Shown piece by piece: positions 26,657-35,763 of a stretch of DNA of 64,000 bases (positions are counted from its first letter, which is position 1; each line of letters opens with the position of its first letter). The DNA is from Flavobacterium sp. UBA7680 (GTDB lineage Bacteria; Bacteroidota; Bacteroidia; Flavobacteriales; Flavobacteriaceae). The stretch covers positions 247,175 to 311,174 of the forward strand of contig NZ_DLHA01000058.1 of NCBI RefSeq assembly GCF_002482975.1, read 5' to 3'. Made by a program: the position numbers and the translations under genes. Under the pieces are notes generated by a model. The model was not told where the DNA came from. It made no database searches and worked only from the letters and a program-made list of their open reading frames with translations.

Positions 26657-28378
26657 TTATTTTTTGCCTTGCGATTTATAATCTACCACAATTCCATTAA
26701 CTAACATCTTTGAGCCGTCATAACTTATTTTTCCATCAGAAGGAACTTGAATAATTACAGCAGCACTCAATGCATCTATTTTTATTTTTGCAGAAGCAGA
26801 AACATTCTTGGCTACAAAACTTCCTGAAACGGTATTGTATAAATCTACTTTTGCTCCTTTTTCAACTTTTATGGTTACTGTTTTACTTGCAGAATATGGA
26901 TTATAATACAGATAAGAAGGATATGCTTTATCACTATAAAAATCGGTTGCTAATAAATTTAATTGTAAAATTCCCATAACATTGGTTTCACGAATAATAC
27001 TTCCGAAGATACCAACATGACCACTTCCATATACACTAAATTGAGATTCTTTAGGATTTTCGCCAAGAACCCAAAGCGGACCATCACCTTGTGCTACAGG
27101 GCCTTTTAGGTTTTCATATTCTTTATAACTAGATTGCTTTATAATGCCTTCATAACCAATAACGCCTTTTGAAACTTCAGCTAATTCCGGTATTGTTTCG
27201 TGTTCATCAGGCATATATTGTGGATAGAAAAATCGAGAAGCATTGGCAGCGTTCAACATCCATTTTCCTATTGCTGTTGCATACGATTGATCGTATCTTA
27301 CCATTGGTATAAGCGGCCAGGCAGCATCATAAGTATTCATTAAAAAGCCATATCCGCCGTGATCTACCGTACTTCCAAAAACACCCGAAATATCAATTCC
27401 GTTCCAATTTCCAACTAAAGAACCCCAGCCTTCGCGACAAATTGGTGTTCCGTCAAAAGTCCAAGCCAGCATTTTGTTTGTATCGTATTTTGTGCTTTCT
27501 TCGGCATTAATTCTAGCTGACAGATAAGCTCCAAAAGGCATTAATACTTCATAAGTTGGATTTTTGGACTGTGATTCTAAGGCTGCTAATGCACTTTTAG
27601 CTCCTTTTAAGTATTTGACATCACCAAATTTTTTATAAGCCATATACAATACCCATGCATGTCCTGCCGCAGCATCTGGCTGCGCACAGATTTGGTTTGT
27701 CATGGGTTTCATTTTGTTGTAATCAAAATAGGAGTATTCGTAGTTGCCGTTTAAAATTACATCGGCCTCATAAAACTTATCTGCAATACTTCTGGCTATT
27801 TCTGTAAAACCGGGTTCATTAGGATATTTATCATAAATGGCATAAAACAGAAGATTTGGATATACATCATACCACCAATCACGCCCATAACCTCCGCCCA
27901 ATAAAGCAACTTCGGGGCAGGTATTATTCATCATAATATTCCAGTTGGTTTCTTTGTTAAAATAGTTTTTCAACATGGCAACATAGTTTAGGTTTTGCGA
28001 ATTGTTTTTGTCAATACCTACTAATGTAGCTCCTAATGTTGCGCCCATTGTTGCCAGAGCTTCATGAAACATTCCTTTATTATGATCCGGGCCTTGTCGA
28101 ACATCTGCTACAGCAGTATATAATCCAACAACTGTTTGCGGATAATTTTTCTTGCTGTCATCCATCCAGACCATCGGCCAAAATTTACCTTTTGCATTAA
28201 AATCGTAAACTGTTTTGTCAAAATCTAAAGCCATTTTTTTGTAATCGATAATTTTTAATGGCTGAGGCAAATCAGGCATTTGTGCTACGCGAGGTATTTT
28301 TTGCTGTGTTACTTGTGCGGCTGCAGTTAAACTTAAAACTAACAAACACGAAGTGCTGATTTTTATAAATGTATTCAT
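26657..28378 (-). CDS. secreted protein of unknown family in the polysaccharide locus
   Basis: A 573-residue exported protein: signal peptide 1-21 (ending TAAAQ), then an aromatic- and glycine-rich helical region to about residue 470, then a short beta-strand tail of about 100 residues. Segments such as GGGYGRDWWYDVYPN, SYFDYNKMKPMTNQ and GSTVDHGGYGFLMNTYDAAWP carry the Trp/Tyr/Asp/His pattern of sugar-acting (alpha/alpha)-toroid enzymes, and the C-terminal strands look like the beta-sandwich often appended to them. I do not recognise a CAZy family. It lies 16 bp downstream of the MFS gene, so it belongs to the operon. A glycoside hydrolase or lyase role is inference from context and composition. 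Confidence 0.6.
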   Translation of the reverse strand: MNTFIKISTSCLLVLSLTAAAQVTQQKIPRVAQMPDLPQPLKIIDYKKMALDFDKTVYDFNAKGKFWPMVWMDDSKKNYPQTVVGLYTAVADVRQGPDHNKGMFHEALATMGATLGATLVGIDKNNSQNLNYVAMLKNYFNKETNWNIMMNNTCPEVALLGGGYGRDWWYDVYPNLLFYAIYDKYPNEPGFTEIARSIADKFYEADVILNGNYEYSYFDYNKMKPMTNQICAQPDAAAGHAWVLYMAYKKFGDVKYLKGAKSALAALESQSKNPTYEVLMPFGAYLSARINAEESTKYDTNKMLAWTFDGTPICREGWGSLVGNWNGIDISGVFGSTVDHGGYGFLMNTYDAAWPLIPMVRYDQSYATAIGKWMLNAANASRFFYPQYMPDEHETIPELAEVSKGVIGYEGIIKQSSYKEYENLKGPVAQGDGPLWVLGENPKESQFSVYGSGHVGIFGSIIRETNVMGILQLNLLATDFYSDKAYPSYLYYNPYSASKTVTIKVEKGAKVDLYNTVSGSFVAKNVSASAKIKIDALSAAVIIQVPSDGKISYDGSKMLVNGIVVDYKSQGKK

Positions 28379-28394
28379 TTTCTTCTTTTTTGAT

Positions 28395-29681
28395 TTAAAG
28401 CAGTCTTGCCGCTACTTCTTCTAATACTTTAGGTTCTGTTTCTTCATCTGGTGAAAGTTCAAGACCTTGTTTGATGATTTTTTTGCTGATATAAATAGAA
28501 CATAACTGCAATAGTGCGATAATACCAATGGCATATCTTAAAGCAATATCTTCAGATACAACAAAATACAAGGTTAAGAAAGTTCCGGCGCCTAAAAGTC
28601 TTCCGAGGTATAAACCCGCTTCATGGTTTAAGATATACGCAAATTCGCCTCTTTTTTCGATTCGGGAAACAATATCAATTACCTTTAACTGAATAGGGAA
28701 GTAGGCTAAATCCATTAAAGGTTTTGCTATAAGCAGTAATAGTAAAAAGATTATTACGCCCATTTTGTTAAATAAGAAACCATTTAAACATGCACCTAAA
28801 GCAAATAAAATTAATCCAACAGAAAAGGTTTTGATCCTGTCTGATGGTTTAGAAAAACGACCAATGAAATAAATTATAATTGCGGCTAAAACAGCTCCAA
28901 TGGACTGTGCTTTTCCTAATGCGCCTTCTTCACCCAATATTTTAAAAATAAGCATGGCAGGAGCGGTAACTAAAAACCCTTGTGCCAAACCTTTGAATGC
29001 TGCCAGCGATAACAGTTTGTACCAAAGCGGATGAAATTTGAAAAAGATATATTGCTTTTGTACAGGATTTATAAATTTACCTCTATAACAAACGATTGAA
29101 GCAATAATGGTAATTAAAAAAACAACAGCGGTAATAATTTCATAAGCCTGATGTTTTTGATCTTCACCTATTTTTGACTGAATAAATAATCCAATCGCTG
29201 CAGGTATTGCGATGGCAATTATAGTATAAATAAAAGTTTCTAATCCGTAATAATAATTTCGATTGTTGTCATTTGTTATAGACAAAGCCAGATAATCGCG
29301 ATTTGACCAATACAAACCAAAAGAAAGCCCCATAGTAATCCCGGCAACACCAATTCCGATTAAATCAAGTGTTTTTAAGGACATCATTATAATCATCGAA
29401 ACTCCGCTGAGCATCATTCCGATTGAATATAATTTTTTGATATTGATATGTTTCAGCAGGAAGCCATTTAATAAAAAAGTAAGCGGAATCCCGGTATAAA
29501 TTGCCAATTGATAGATGACTACTTTTGAGGTGTCATTTGAGTTTCGCATAATATAAGCGGCAACAAATATATCGATAACCGGCAGTACTAGTGCGTATAC
29601 TAAGTTGGTGAAAATAAGAATACGAAAATTATGGGTCTGGCTTTTAAAATGATCAATTTCTGATATAAGTTTTTTAAACAT
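28395..29681 (-). CDS. MFS transporter of the polysaccharide locus
   Basis: A 428-residue inner-membrane transporter with about 12 hydrophobic segments in two halves separated near residue 205. It probably imports an oligosaccharide released by the locus. Its start overlaps the GH130 stop in a TAATG sequence, so translation is coupled. GH130 phosphorylases and MFS-type oligosaccharide importers are commonly encoded side by side. No sugar-specific motif is visible. Confidence 0.8.
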   Translation of the reverse strand: MFKKLISEIDHFKSQTHNFRILIFTNLVYALVLPVIDIFVAAYIMRNSNDTSKVVIYQLAIYTGIPLTFLLNGFLLKHINIKKLYSIGMMLSGVSMIIMMSLKTLDLIGIGVAGITMGLSFGLYWSNRDYLALSITNDNNRNYYYGLETFIYTIIAIAIPAAIGLFIQSKIGEDQKHQAYEIITAVVFLITIIASIVCYRGKFINPVQKQYIFFKFHPLWYKLLSLAAFKGLAQGFLVTAPAMLIFKILGEEGALGKAQSIGAVLAAIIIYFIGRFSKPSDRIKTFSVGLILFALGACLNGFLFNKMGVIIFLLLLLIAKPLMDLAYFPIQLKVIDIVSRIEKRGEFAYILNHEAGLYLGRLLGAGTFLTLYFVVSEDIALRYAIGIIALLQLCSIYISKKIIKQGLELSPDEETEPKVLEEVAARLL

Positions 29682-30739
29682 TAGCTATTTTTTAAAAGTA
29701 AAAGGATTTCTTTAATCGAAAATTGAGCACCGCATACAAATTCATCTGATGCACCATAATACATGGTAAGAGTGTCTCCGTCTGGCTCTACAATGTGGCC
29801 GTTGGTGAATACTACGTTTCCAAAAAATCCGCTTAATTCATACTCTGTAGTAGGAACCATAATAGGTTCAATGGTTCTTGCAATTACTTTTGAAGGATCT
29901 TTTAAATCCATTAAAAAAGCACCCAGACAATATTGATGATTTTCATTGGCTCCATGATAAATTTCGAGCCATCCTTTATCTGTTTTTATTGGAGCAGCCC
30001 CGGCACCAACTCTTTTGCTGTCCCAAAGTCCTTTTCTTGTTTTTATGATACAATGATGATTTCCCCAATGAATACCATCGGGAGACGAAGCAATCCAGAT
30101 ATAATTACCGCCAATATCGACACTGCTCGGACGGTGTAAAGCGTAAAACAATCCGTTTATTTTTTCTTCAAAAATGGCACAGTCTTTATTGTGTGCGGGT
30201 AATATCATACCGTGTTTGGTGAAATTTTTCCAATCGGTTGTAGTACGTAAACCAACACCAACACCATTATCTGATACTGAAGTGAAGGTTAGGTAATATG
30301 TTCCTTCGATTTCGGCAACGCGGCAGTCTTCTATACCAAACGTTTCAAGTATACCTTCTCCAACAAGTGATGGATAATTTTCGGGTTCATAAAAATTATG
30401 TCCGTCTTGGCTGCATAATAAGCGTAAATGAGATAATGTTGTTAGATAATCTACTCCTTTGTAATTGATTACTCTGGCATCTGTCGCTATTAATTCGGGA
30501 TCATTTTTTGCTATTTCAATAATTTGAATAGAACCGGTTTCTGTCAATATGGGAAAAGAAATGATATTATCCTTTTGTTTCGGTCTTTCGGCAACGCGTA
30601 CTACCAGCCAGGTTTTATTTTCATATTGAAATACTCCCGGATTTAATAAACAGGTTATTTCTAATCCTTCTCTGCTTGCTGGGATGTCTGCAGGTGATAA
30701 TAATGGGTTGTCTGCAAAACGTTTCGCTATATCTTTCAT
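29681..30739 (-). CDS. GH130 glycoside phosphorylase/hydrolase
   Basis: A 352-residue five-bladed beta-propeller enzyme of family GH130. Members are mostly beta-mannoside phosphorylases, with some hydrolases acting on beta-1,2-mannosides. The family-typical Glu-Asp motif is at GIEDCRVAEIEG (Asp138, the expected catalytic acid). NPGVFQYENKTWLVVRVAERP near residue 33 marks blade 1. No signal peptide is present, so it acts in the cytoplasm on imported sugars, and its stop is fused to the MFS start. Substrate cannot be assigned: GH130 subfamilies differ by few residues. Its combination with two GH13 enzymes is unusual. Confidence 0.85.
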   Translation of the reverse strand: MKDIAKRFADNPLLSPADIPASREGLEITCLLNPGVFQYENKTWLVVRVAERPKQKDNIISFPILTETGSIQIIEIAKNDPELIATDARVINYKGVDYLTTLSHLRLLCSQDGHNFYEPENYPSLVGEGILETFGIEDCRVAEIEGTYYLTFTSVSDNGVGVGLRTTTDWKNFTKHGMILPAHNKDCAIFEEKINGLFYALHRPSSVDIGGNYIWIASSPDGIHWGNHHCIIKTRKGLWDSKRVGAGAAPIKTDKGWLEIYHGANENHQYCLGAFLMDLKDPSKVIARTIEPIMVPTTEYELSGFFGNVVFTNGHIVEPDGDTLTMYYGASDEFVCGAQFSIKEILLLLKNS

Positions 30740-30763
30740 GATTTTTATTTTTTATCGTTTTTA

Positions 30764-30896
30764 ATTGCCTCCAGCTTTAGCTGGAGGTTGAAGAATTGAT
30801 AATAAATTCAGCTTTAGCCAAAATAATTAAGTGTTTTTGGCTAAAGCCTAGTTCTCATTCCCTTTTTAGATCTCCAGCTAAAGCTGGAGGCAATTT
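30764..30896. repeat. nested palindromic repeat between susD and GH130 genes
   Basis: Two outer copies of a CCTCCAGC-TTTA-GCTGGAGG palindrome (30768-30787 and 30871-30890) enclose an AGCTTTAGCC / GGCTAAAGC stem (30809-30847). The whole element can fold on itself in the transcript and sits in the only long gap inside the PUL operon, 179 bp between susD and GH130. Confidence 0.75.
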
Positions 30897-30918
30897 AAAA
30901 ATTGCAAATAGATTTGTC

Positions 30919-32466
30919 CTAATATCCAGGATTTTGTGTTAAAAGTCCTGCCGATGCATCTACTTCTGCTTGCGGAATTGGGTACAGCATATGTTTGTCT
31001 AAGAAAACTTTTCCGTGAGCCGTCATTACATCCTTAGCAATTCCCCATCTTTTTAAATCGGGCATTCTTTGATTTTCAAAACCTAATTCGGCTCTTCTTT
31101 CAGCAATCAACCAAGCTTTTACAACAGCTTTATCTCCAGAATTTGGTCTGTCTGGCAATGTTCCTGCGGGTGGAGGAGGACCAACCGAAGTTGACGGAAT
31201 CGTTTTACTAGGATCAGCTGGAAAAGCCGGATCCTGAACTCTAACCGTAACAGTTGTAACTGTATTTCTGGCTCTAGCTCTAATTTGGTTTATAATGTCA
31301 ATTGCGCCTGAGTAATTTCCTGTTTCATTAAGTGCTTCTGCTTTCCAAAGCAAAACGTCGGCATAGCGAATGAAAACTTTATTGTTTGGAGCATCATCAT
31401 CGCCTTTGTTTCCGCCGTCTGTAGTTCCTAAAAGTTTATTAACCCATTGCTCAGGAGCATTTACGGTATATAATTTTCTAGGGTCATTAGGCTCAAACGA
31501 AGCTAAGAAATCAGCACTTGGAGCAAAAAATCCCCACCCAAGAGGTGCACAAATTCCGTTTCCTTTTCTTGGATCAGCTTGTTTAACATGGTTATAAGAG
31601 AAAATCACTTCATTGTCTGTATATTCCTTGTTCATATTAAAGTTATCAAAATAATTTGCATCAAGGCTATAAAAACCTGTCGTTTCTAGTTCTGATACTA
31701 AAGTATTTACACTAGCCCAGTCTTTATTGTACAGTGCCGTTTTAGCCAAAAGTGCAATAACCGCTCCTTTAGAAACTCTCCATTTTTCTGTACTTGACGA
31801 ATATTTTAAGTTTGGTAAAAGTCCTTTTGCTGTTTCTAAATCAGTCTTAATTTGGCTCCATACGGTTTCTTTTGGTGCTCTTACGGCTTTATCAAAAGCT
31901 TCCTGATATGTTTTTATGGGAGCCAAAATTAAAGGCACATCACCGAAATTTGTTACCAATGAAAAATAATAATACGAGCGTAAAAAATAAGCTTCGCCCA
32001 GTAATTGATTTTTTCTTTGGGTAGAAATTCCGGTAAGCGATTCAATTTCCGGATTTAATAGAAAATTCAATGCAATGTTGGTTCTTTTAATACCTTCATA
32101 ATTGTATTTCCACAATCCGTTTGGACCGCCATTTGTCGAAGTAAAAGTAAAATTATTGATTTCATCCATCCACGATTGATCACCATCTGGAGACCATTTT
32201 TTTTCCATATCATCAGATGCGATATCATCAATAATAATATCATTTTGAAATACTAAACCTCCGTTCCAATCCCATTCAGCAAGCTGATTTAATCTGTTGG
32301 ATAACATATCGTAAGAAGACGTTACCGAACTTTCTACAGAGGCTAATGTTGGTTTAGAATTGGCTTGTTCCTGAGTTTGCGCTCCGATGGGATCTGTCGT
32401 AAGTTCATCTTCGCAGCTTGTTAAGGCAAGTGCAATAAGGATTACTGTTATATATTTATATTTCAT
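30919..32466 (-). CDS. SusD/RagB-family starch-binding-type lipoprotein
   Basis: A 515-residue outer-membrane lipoprotein that captures glycan at the surface and caps the SusC transporter. The signal peptide ends in a lipobox LALTSC (Cys18). The helical TPR-like core has the usual RagB features, such as LGEAYFLRSYYYFSLVTNFGDVPL and the C-terminal RRAELGFENQRMPDLKRWG. A Pro-rich insertion lies around residue 415-440. It follows susC by 10 bp. Carbohydrate specificity cannot be read from sequence. Confidence 0.93.
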   Translation of the reverse strand: MKYKYITVILIALALTSCEDELTTDPIGAQTQEQANSKPTLASVESSVTSSYDMLSNRLNQLAEWDWNGGLVFQNDIIIDDIASDDMEKKWSPDGDQSWMDEINNFTFTSTNGGPNGLWKYNYEGIKRTNIALNFLLNPEIESLTGISTQRKNQLLGEAYFLRSYYYFSLVTNFGDVPLILAPIKTYQEAFDKAVRAPKETVWSQIKTDLETAKGLLPNLKYSSSTEKWRVSKGAVIALLAKTALYNKDWASVNTLVSELETTGFYSLDANYFDNFNMNKEYTDNEVIFSYNHVKQADPRKGNGICAPLGWGFFAPSADFLASFEPNDPRKLYTVNAPEQWVNKLLGTTDGGNKGDDDAPNNKVFIRYADVLLWKAEALNETGNYSGAIDIINQIRARARNTVTTVTVRVQDPAFPADPSKTIPSTSVGPPPPAGTLPDRPNSGDKAVVKAWLIAERRAELGFENQRMPDLKRWGIAKDVMTAHGKVFLDKHMLYPIPQAEVDASAGLLTQNPGY

Positions 32467-32476
32467 GATTCGATTA

Positions 32477-35400
32477 TTAAATTTTAAATTTTAGACCTAT
32501 TAGTATTGTACTAGATTGAGGATAAGTACCCTGATCTATAAAAGAAGTCGATTCTGGATCTAAACCAGTATATTTCGTAAAAGTCAATAAGTTTTGTCCG
32601 GATACATACATTCTTAAATACGTGTCGCCAATTATTTTAGGATTGAATGTATATCCAATTTCAAGATTTTTTAATCTCAAATAAGAAGCATCTTCAACAA
32701 AAACACTTGAAACCTGACTTCCTCCATTATCATTCAATGTATTACGAGGAATTGTGTTGCTTGTACCTTCGCCATTCCACGCGTTTAATACTGAAGTAGT
32801 AGAATTAAACGGACGGCTGTCGTAATCTAAAATTTGTTTTAAATCATTGTAACGATCTACACCCGAAACGCCTTGGAAAAGAAATGACATGTCAAATCTT
32901 TTGTATTCGGCATTAAATGAAAATCCGTATGTTATTTTCGGAATCGAACTTCCTATAAACGTTCTGTCATTGGCATTAATCTGCCCGTCTCCGTTTAAGT
33001 CTTTAAACTTAATATCTCCGGGTTTTGCACCGTTTGAATTGGAGTATAAAGCTGCATCTATTTCTGCCTGATTTTGATAAATTCCGTCAAACTTCAATCC
33101 ATAATACGAACTAATTGGCTGTCCAACTACAGTTTTGGTGTGCGTTTTGTCATCATTAATTTCTGAAACATATTGCTGCAGCTGTTCTACATTATTTTTT
33201 AGTGTCGCAATATTTCCGTTAATACCGTATTTAAATTCGTGATCGTTATTTTGAAAATTCGCTCCAAATTCAAAGCCTTTATTAGTTACAACACCGGCAT
33301 TTACATACGTTTTGTTGATTTGACCAACTGTTGCAGACGGAAGCCCTACGGCTAGTAAAATATCATTAGTTGTTTTATCAAAATAATCAACAGAAAAAGT
33401 CAGTTTATTATCTAATACACCTAAATCAAGACCAAAATTGGTTTGCGTAGTTGTTTCCCATTTTAGATCAGGATTACCGTAACGTACCACATTTATGATT
33501 CCGCCAGTTTCTGTAACAAGAGTTTCATAAGCGTTATTAGGGATTTCCTGATTTCCAGATTGTCCCCAGCTAGCTCTCCATTTTAAGTTAGAAACCCATT
33601 TTGCGTTTTCCATGAATTTTTCTCTGGACATAACCCAGCCTCCAGAAACCGAAGGAAAATAACCCCATTTATTATTAGGGCCAAAACGAGAAGAACCATC
33701 GGCTCTTATTGTACCTGAAACTAAATATTTATTATCGTATGCATAATTTGCAGACGCAAAAAAGGAAATAAGGTTCCAGCTTTGTGCAGATCCTGAACTG
33801 TTTTTATTGACATCGCTTCCATAATCCAAATAACGGAAAGGATCTGTCGTATTGTTATAATTCGTTCGGCTTCCGCCAACTGCAGATTGGTCGTAACTAA
33901 CGGTTTCTTCCCCTAATAATGCATTGATACTGTGTTTCTGTGCAAGGGTTTTAGTATAGTTTAAAGTATTGGTAAAGGTAAAAGTGGTAGCTTCGCCTCT
34001 GTTTTCGTTTAAGTTTGAAGGTCGGTTTTGTCTGCCTTGTCCCGGATATAACTCATTTGGATCGTTGTCATTATCATCTCCAAAATTTTCTCCAAAAGCT
34101 TTATTGTGATCGAAAGTGATTTCGGCACCAAAATTACTTCTGAATTTTAATGATTTATCAGCCAGAAAAGCATATTCTGCATAAACATTTCCAAAAGTTT
34201 TAAAGGCAGATCGTACATCATCTGTAAAATTAACTATCGCAATAGGATTAGAAGTCAACTCGTAATTACGGCTCCATCCGCCATTAGGATTATTATTTAA
34301 GTAAAATGGCAAATCAGTATAAGGATCATTTGCTTTATACGTTGGATCGTTTACATCTTTATAAACGCCTAAAACAGAAGGACGTAATAAAGCATGTCTG
34401 ATTACTCCGGGAGCATCTCCGCTTGAAGACATTTTATCCTGTCTGCTGCTTGTAATCTGAAAGTTTGTACCCACTTTAAGACGTTCCGTAATTTCGGTAT
34501 TGATATTTGCTCTAAAATTGATACGTCTGTAAGTATCTTTATCGCCCACGACAATACCATTTTGTCCAAAATAACCACCAGAAATTAAATATTGTGTTTT
34601 ATCAGTACCTCCGCTGGCCGAAATCTGGAAATTGTCTGTTCTTCCTGCGCCAAATAATTCGTTTAACCAGTTTGTATTTGATAACGGAATACCATTAACC
34701 TGTCCGTTAGTTCTATCGGTTTGGTAAGGACTTATTCCATTTGCAGGATTATTGTTAGAATTATGCCAAGCCTGGTCCATTACAGTCAAATACTGATCTG
34801 AATTTAGCATTTTCGGAAGGTTAGTCGCATAACTAGTTCCACCAAAATAATCTACATCAATATTTGCTTTTCCTTTTGCACCGCTTTTGGTGGTAAGAAT
34901 AACAACACCGCCAGAAGATCTTGATCCATATATGGCAGTTGCAGCAGCATCTTTTAATACGGTCATGGATTTTACATCAGACATGTTCAGGAACGAAATA
35001 TCGCGGGTCGCAACACCATCTACAACATAAAGAACTTCGTTGTTACCCAATGTTCCTTCACCTCTAATACGTATTTTGAGTCCGTCGCCTGGAGCACCAG
35101 TATTAGCCGAAACCGAAACTCCGGCAACTTGCCCTTGTAATGCCTGCCCGACATCGGCTACTTTTGTTTTAGATAATTCGCCCATATCTACAGTTGCGAC
35201 TGCACCTGTTATGGATGATTTTTTTTCACTTGTATATCCTACAATAACAACTTCATTCAAGGCATTTGAATCTGCTGTTAGCGTTACATTTATTTCCTTT
35301 CTGCCAGATACCGCTATTTCCTGAGATTGATATCCTACATAGCTAAAAATCAGGACAGCGTCAGGGCCTGCATTAATGATATAATTACCATCAAAATCGG

Positions 35401-35557
35401 TTATGGCATAGGTTGAGGTTCCTTTTACATTGATATTAGCCTGCGGCATTAGACCATCAATATCAGAAACTACACCTTTTACGGTTTGAGCATTTATAAT
35501 GCTTCCTACCATCATTATTCCAAACAGGAATAACTTATAAATATATTTTTTCATCAT
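32477..35557 (-). CDS. SusC/RagA-family TonB-dependent receptor
   Basis: A 1026-residue outer-membrane transporter that takes up oligosaccharides with SusD and TonB energy. Signal peptide 1-23; carboxypeptidase-like beta-sandwich (about 25-105) with VKGVVSDIDGLMPQANINVKG split across its strands; plug domain (about 115-225) with the family motif ATAIYGSRSSGGVVILTTK; then a 22-strand barrel ending in Leu-Lys-Phe-Lys-Ile. Start at the second of two adjacent ATG codons is equally possible. It is the first gene of the PUL operon and is preceded by the palindrome pair at 35694-35724. Confidence 0.95.
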   Translation of the reverse strand: MMKKYIYKLFLFGIMMVGSIINAQTVKGVVSDIDGLMPQANINVKGTSTYAITDFDGNYIINAGPDAVLIFSYVGYQSQEIAVSGRKEINVTLTADSNALNEVVIVGYTSEKKSSITGAVATVDMGELSKTKVADVGQALQGQVAGVSVSANTGAPGDGLKIRIRGEGTLGNNEVLYVVDGVATRDISFLNMSDVKSMTVLKDAAATAIYGSRSSGGVVILTTKSGAKGKANIDVDYFGGTSYATNLPKMLNSDQYLTVMDQAWHNSNNNPANGISPYQTDRTNGQVNGIPLSNTNWLNELFGAGRTDNFQISASGGTDKTQYLISGGYFGQNGIVVGDKDTYRRINFRANINTEITERLKVGTNFQITSSRQDKMSSSGDAPGVIRHALLRPSVLGVYKDVNDPTYKANDPYTDLPFYLNNNPNGGWSRNYELTSNPIAIVNFTDDVRSAFKTFGNVYAEYAFLADKSLKFRSNFGAEITFDHNKAFGENFGDDNDNDPNELYPGQGRQNRPSNLNENRGEATTFTFTNTLNYTKTLAQKHSINALLGEETVSYDQSAVGGSRTNYNNTTDPFRYLDYGSDVNKNSSGSAQSWNLISFFASANYAYDNKYLVSGTIRADGSSRFGPNNKWGYFPSVSGGWVMSREKFMENAKWVSNLKWRASWGQSGNQEIPNNAYETLVTETGGIINVVRYGNPDLKWETTTQTNFGLDLGVLDNKLTFSVDYFDKTTNDILLAVGLPSATVGQINKTYVNAGVVTNKGFEFGANFQNNDHEFKYGINGNIATLKNNVEQLQQYVSEINDDKTHTKTVVGQPISSYYGLKFDGIYQNQAEIDAALYSNSNGAKPGDIKFKDLNGDGQINANDRTFIGSSIPKITYGFSFNAEYKRFDMSFLFQGVSGVDRYNDLKQILDYDSRPFNSTTSVLNAWNGEGTSNTIPRNTLNDNGGSQVSSVFVEDASYLRLKNLEIGYTFNPKIIGDTYLRMYVSGQNLLTFTKYTGLDPESTSFIDQGTYPQSSTILIGLKFKI

Positions 35558-35638
35558 GATAAGGAAGTGTTAATTGGTTTACTGGTTGGAGTGTTTTTTT
35601 TCATGGTTAAAAAGGTTAGAGATGTTTGTAAAGTTTTA

Positions 35639-35661
35639 CGATAACGATTGAAATAATTATC
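35639..35661. promoter_or_regulatory. inverted repeat in the susC promoter region
   Basis: CGATAA at 35639-35644 is repeated as TTATCG at 35656-35661, with AACGATT / AATAATT between. It lies 80 bp upstream of the susC start, on the gene side of the palindrome pair. Function is unknown; it may be part of a folded leader. Confidence 0.3.
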
Positions 35662-35693
35662 GTTTATAAAATTAGCTGGTGCATACAAGAAAC

Positions 35694-35724
35694 AGTGTAC
35701 ACTATTTCTTCAAAAGTGTACACT
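35694..35724. promoter_or_regulatory. candidate HTCS operator: two AGTGTACACT sites 21 bp apart
   Basis: Two perfect copies of the 10-bp palindrome AGTGTACACT (35694-35703 and 35715-35724) with centres 21 bp apart, close to two helical turns. On the minus strand each is followed by a T-rich triplet, so they also work as a direct repeat. Tandem direct sites are how AraC-type regulators bind. They lie 137-167 bp upstream of susC and directly after the HTCS gene. Assignment to the HTCS is inference. Confidence 0.6.
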
Positions 35725-35763
35725 GGTATTTATTGTGTTGATATTTAGTATTTTGTAATTGTT

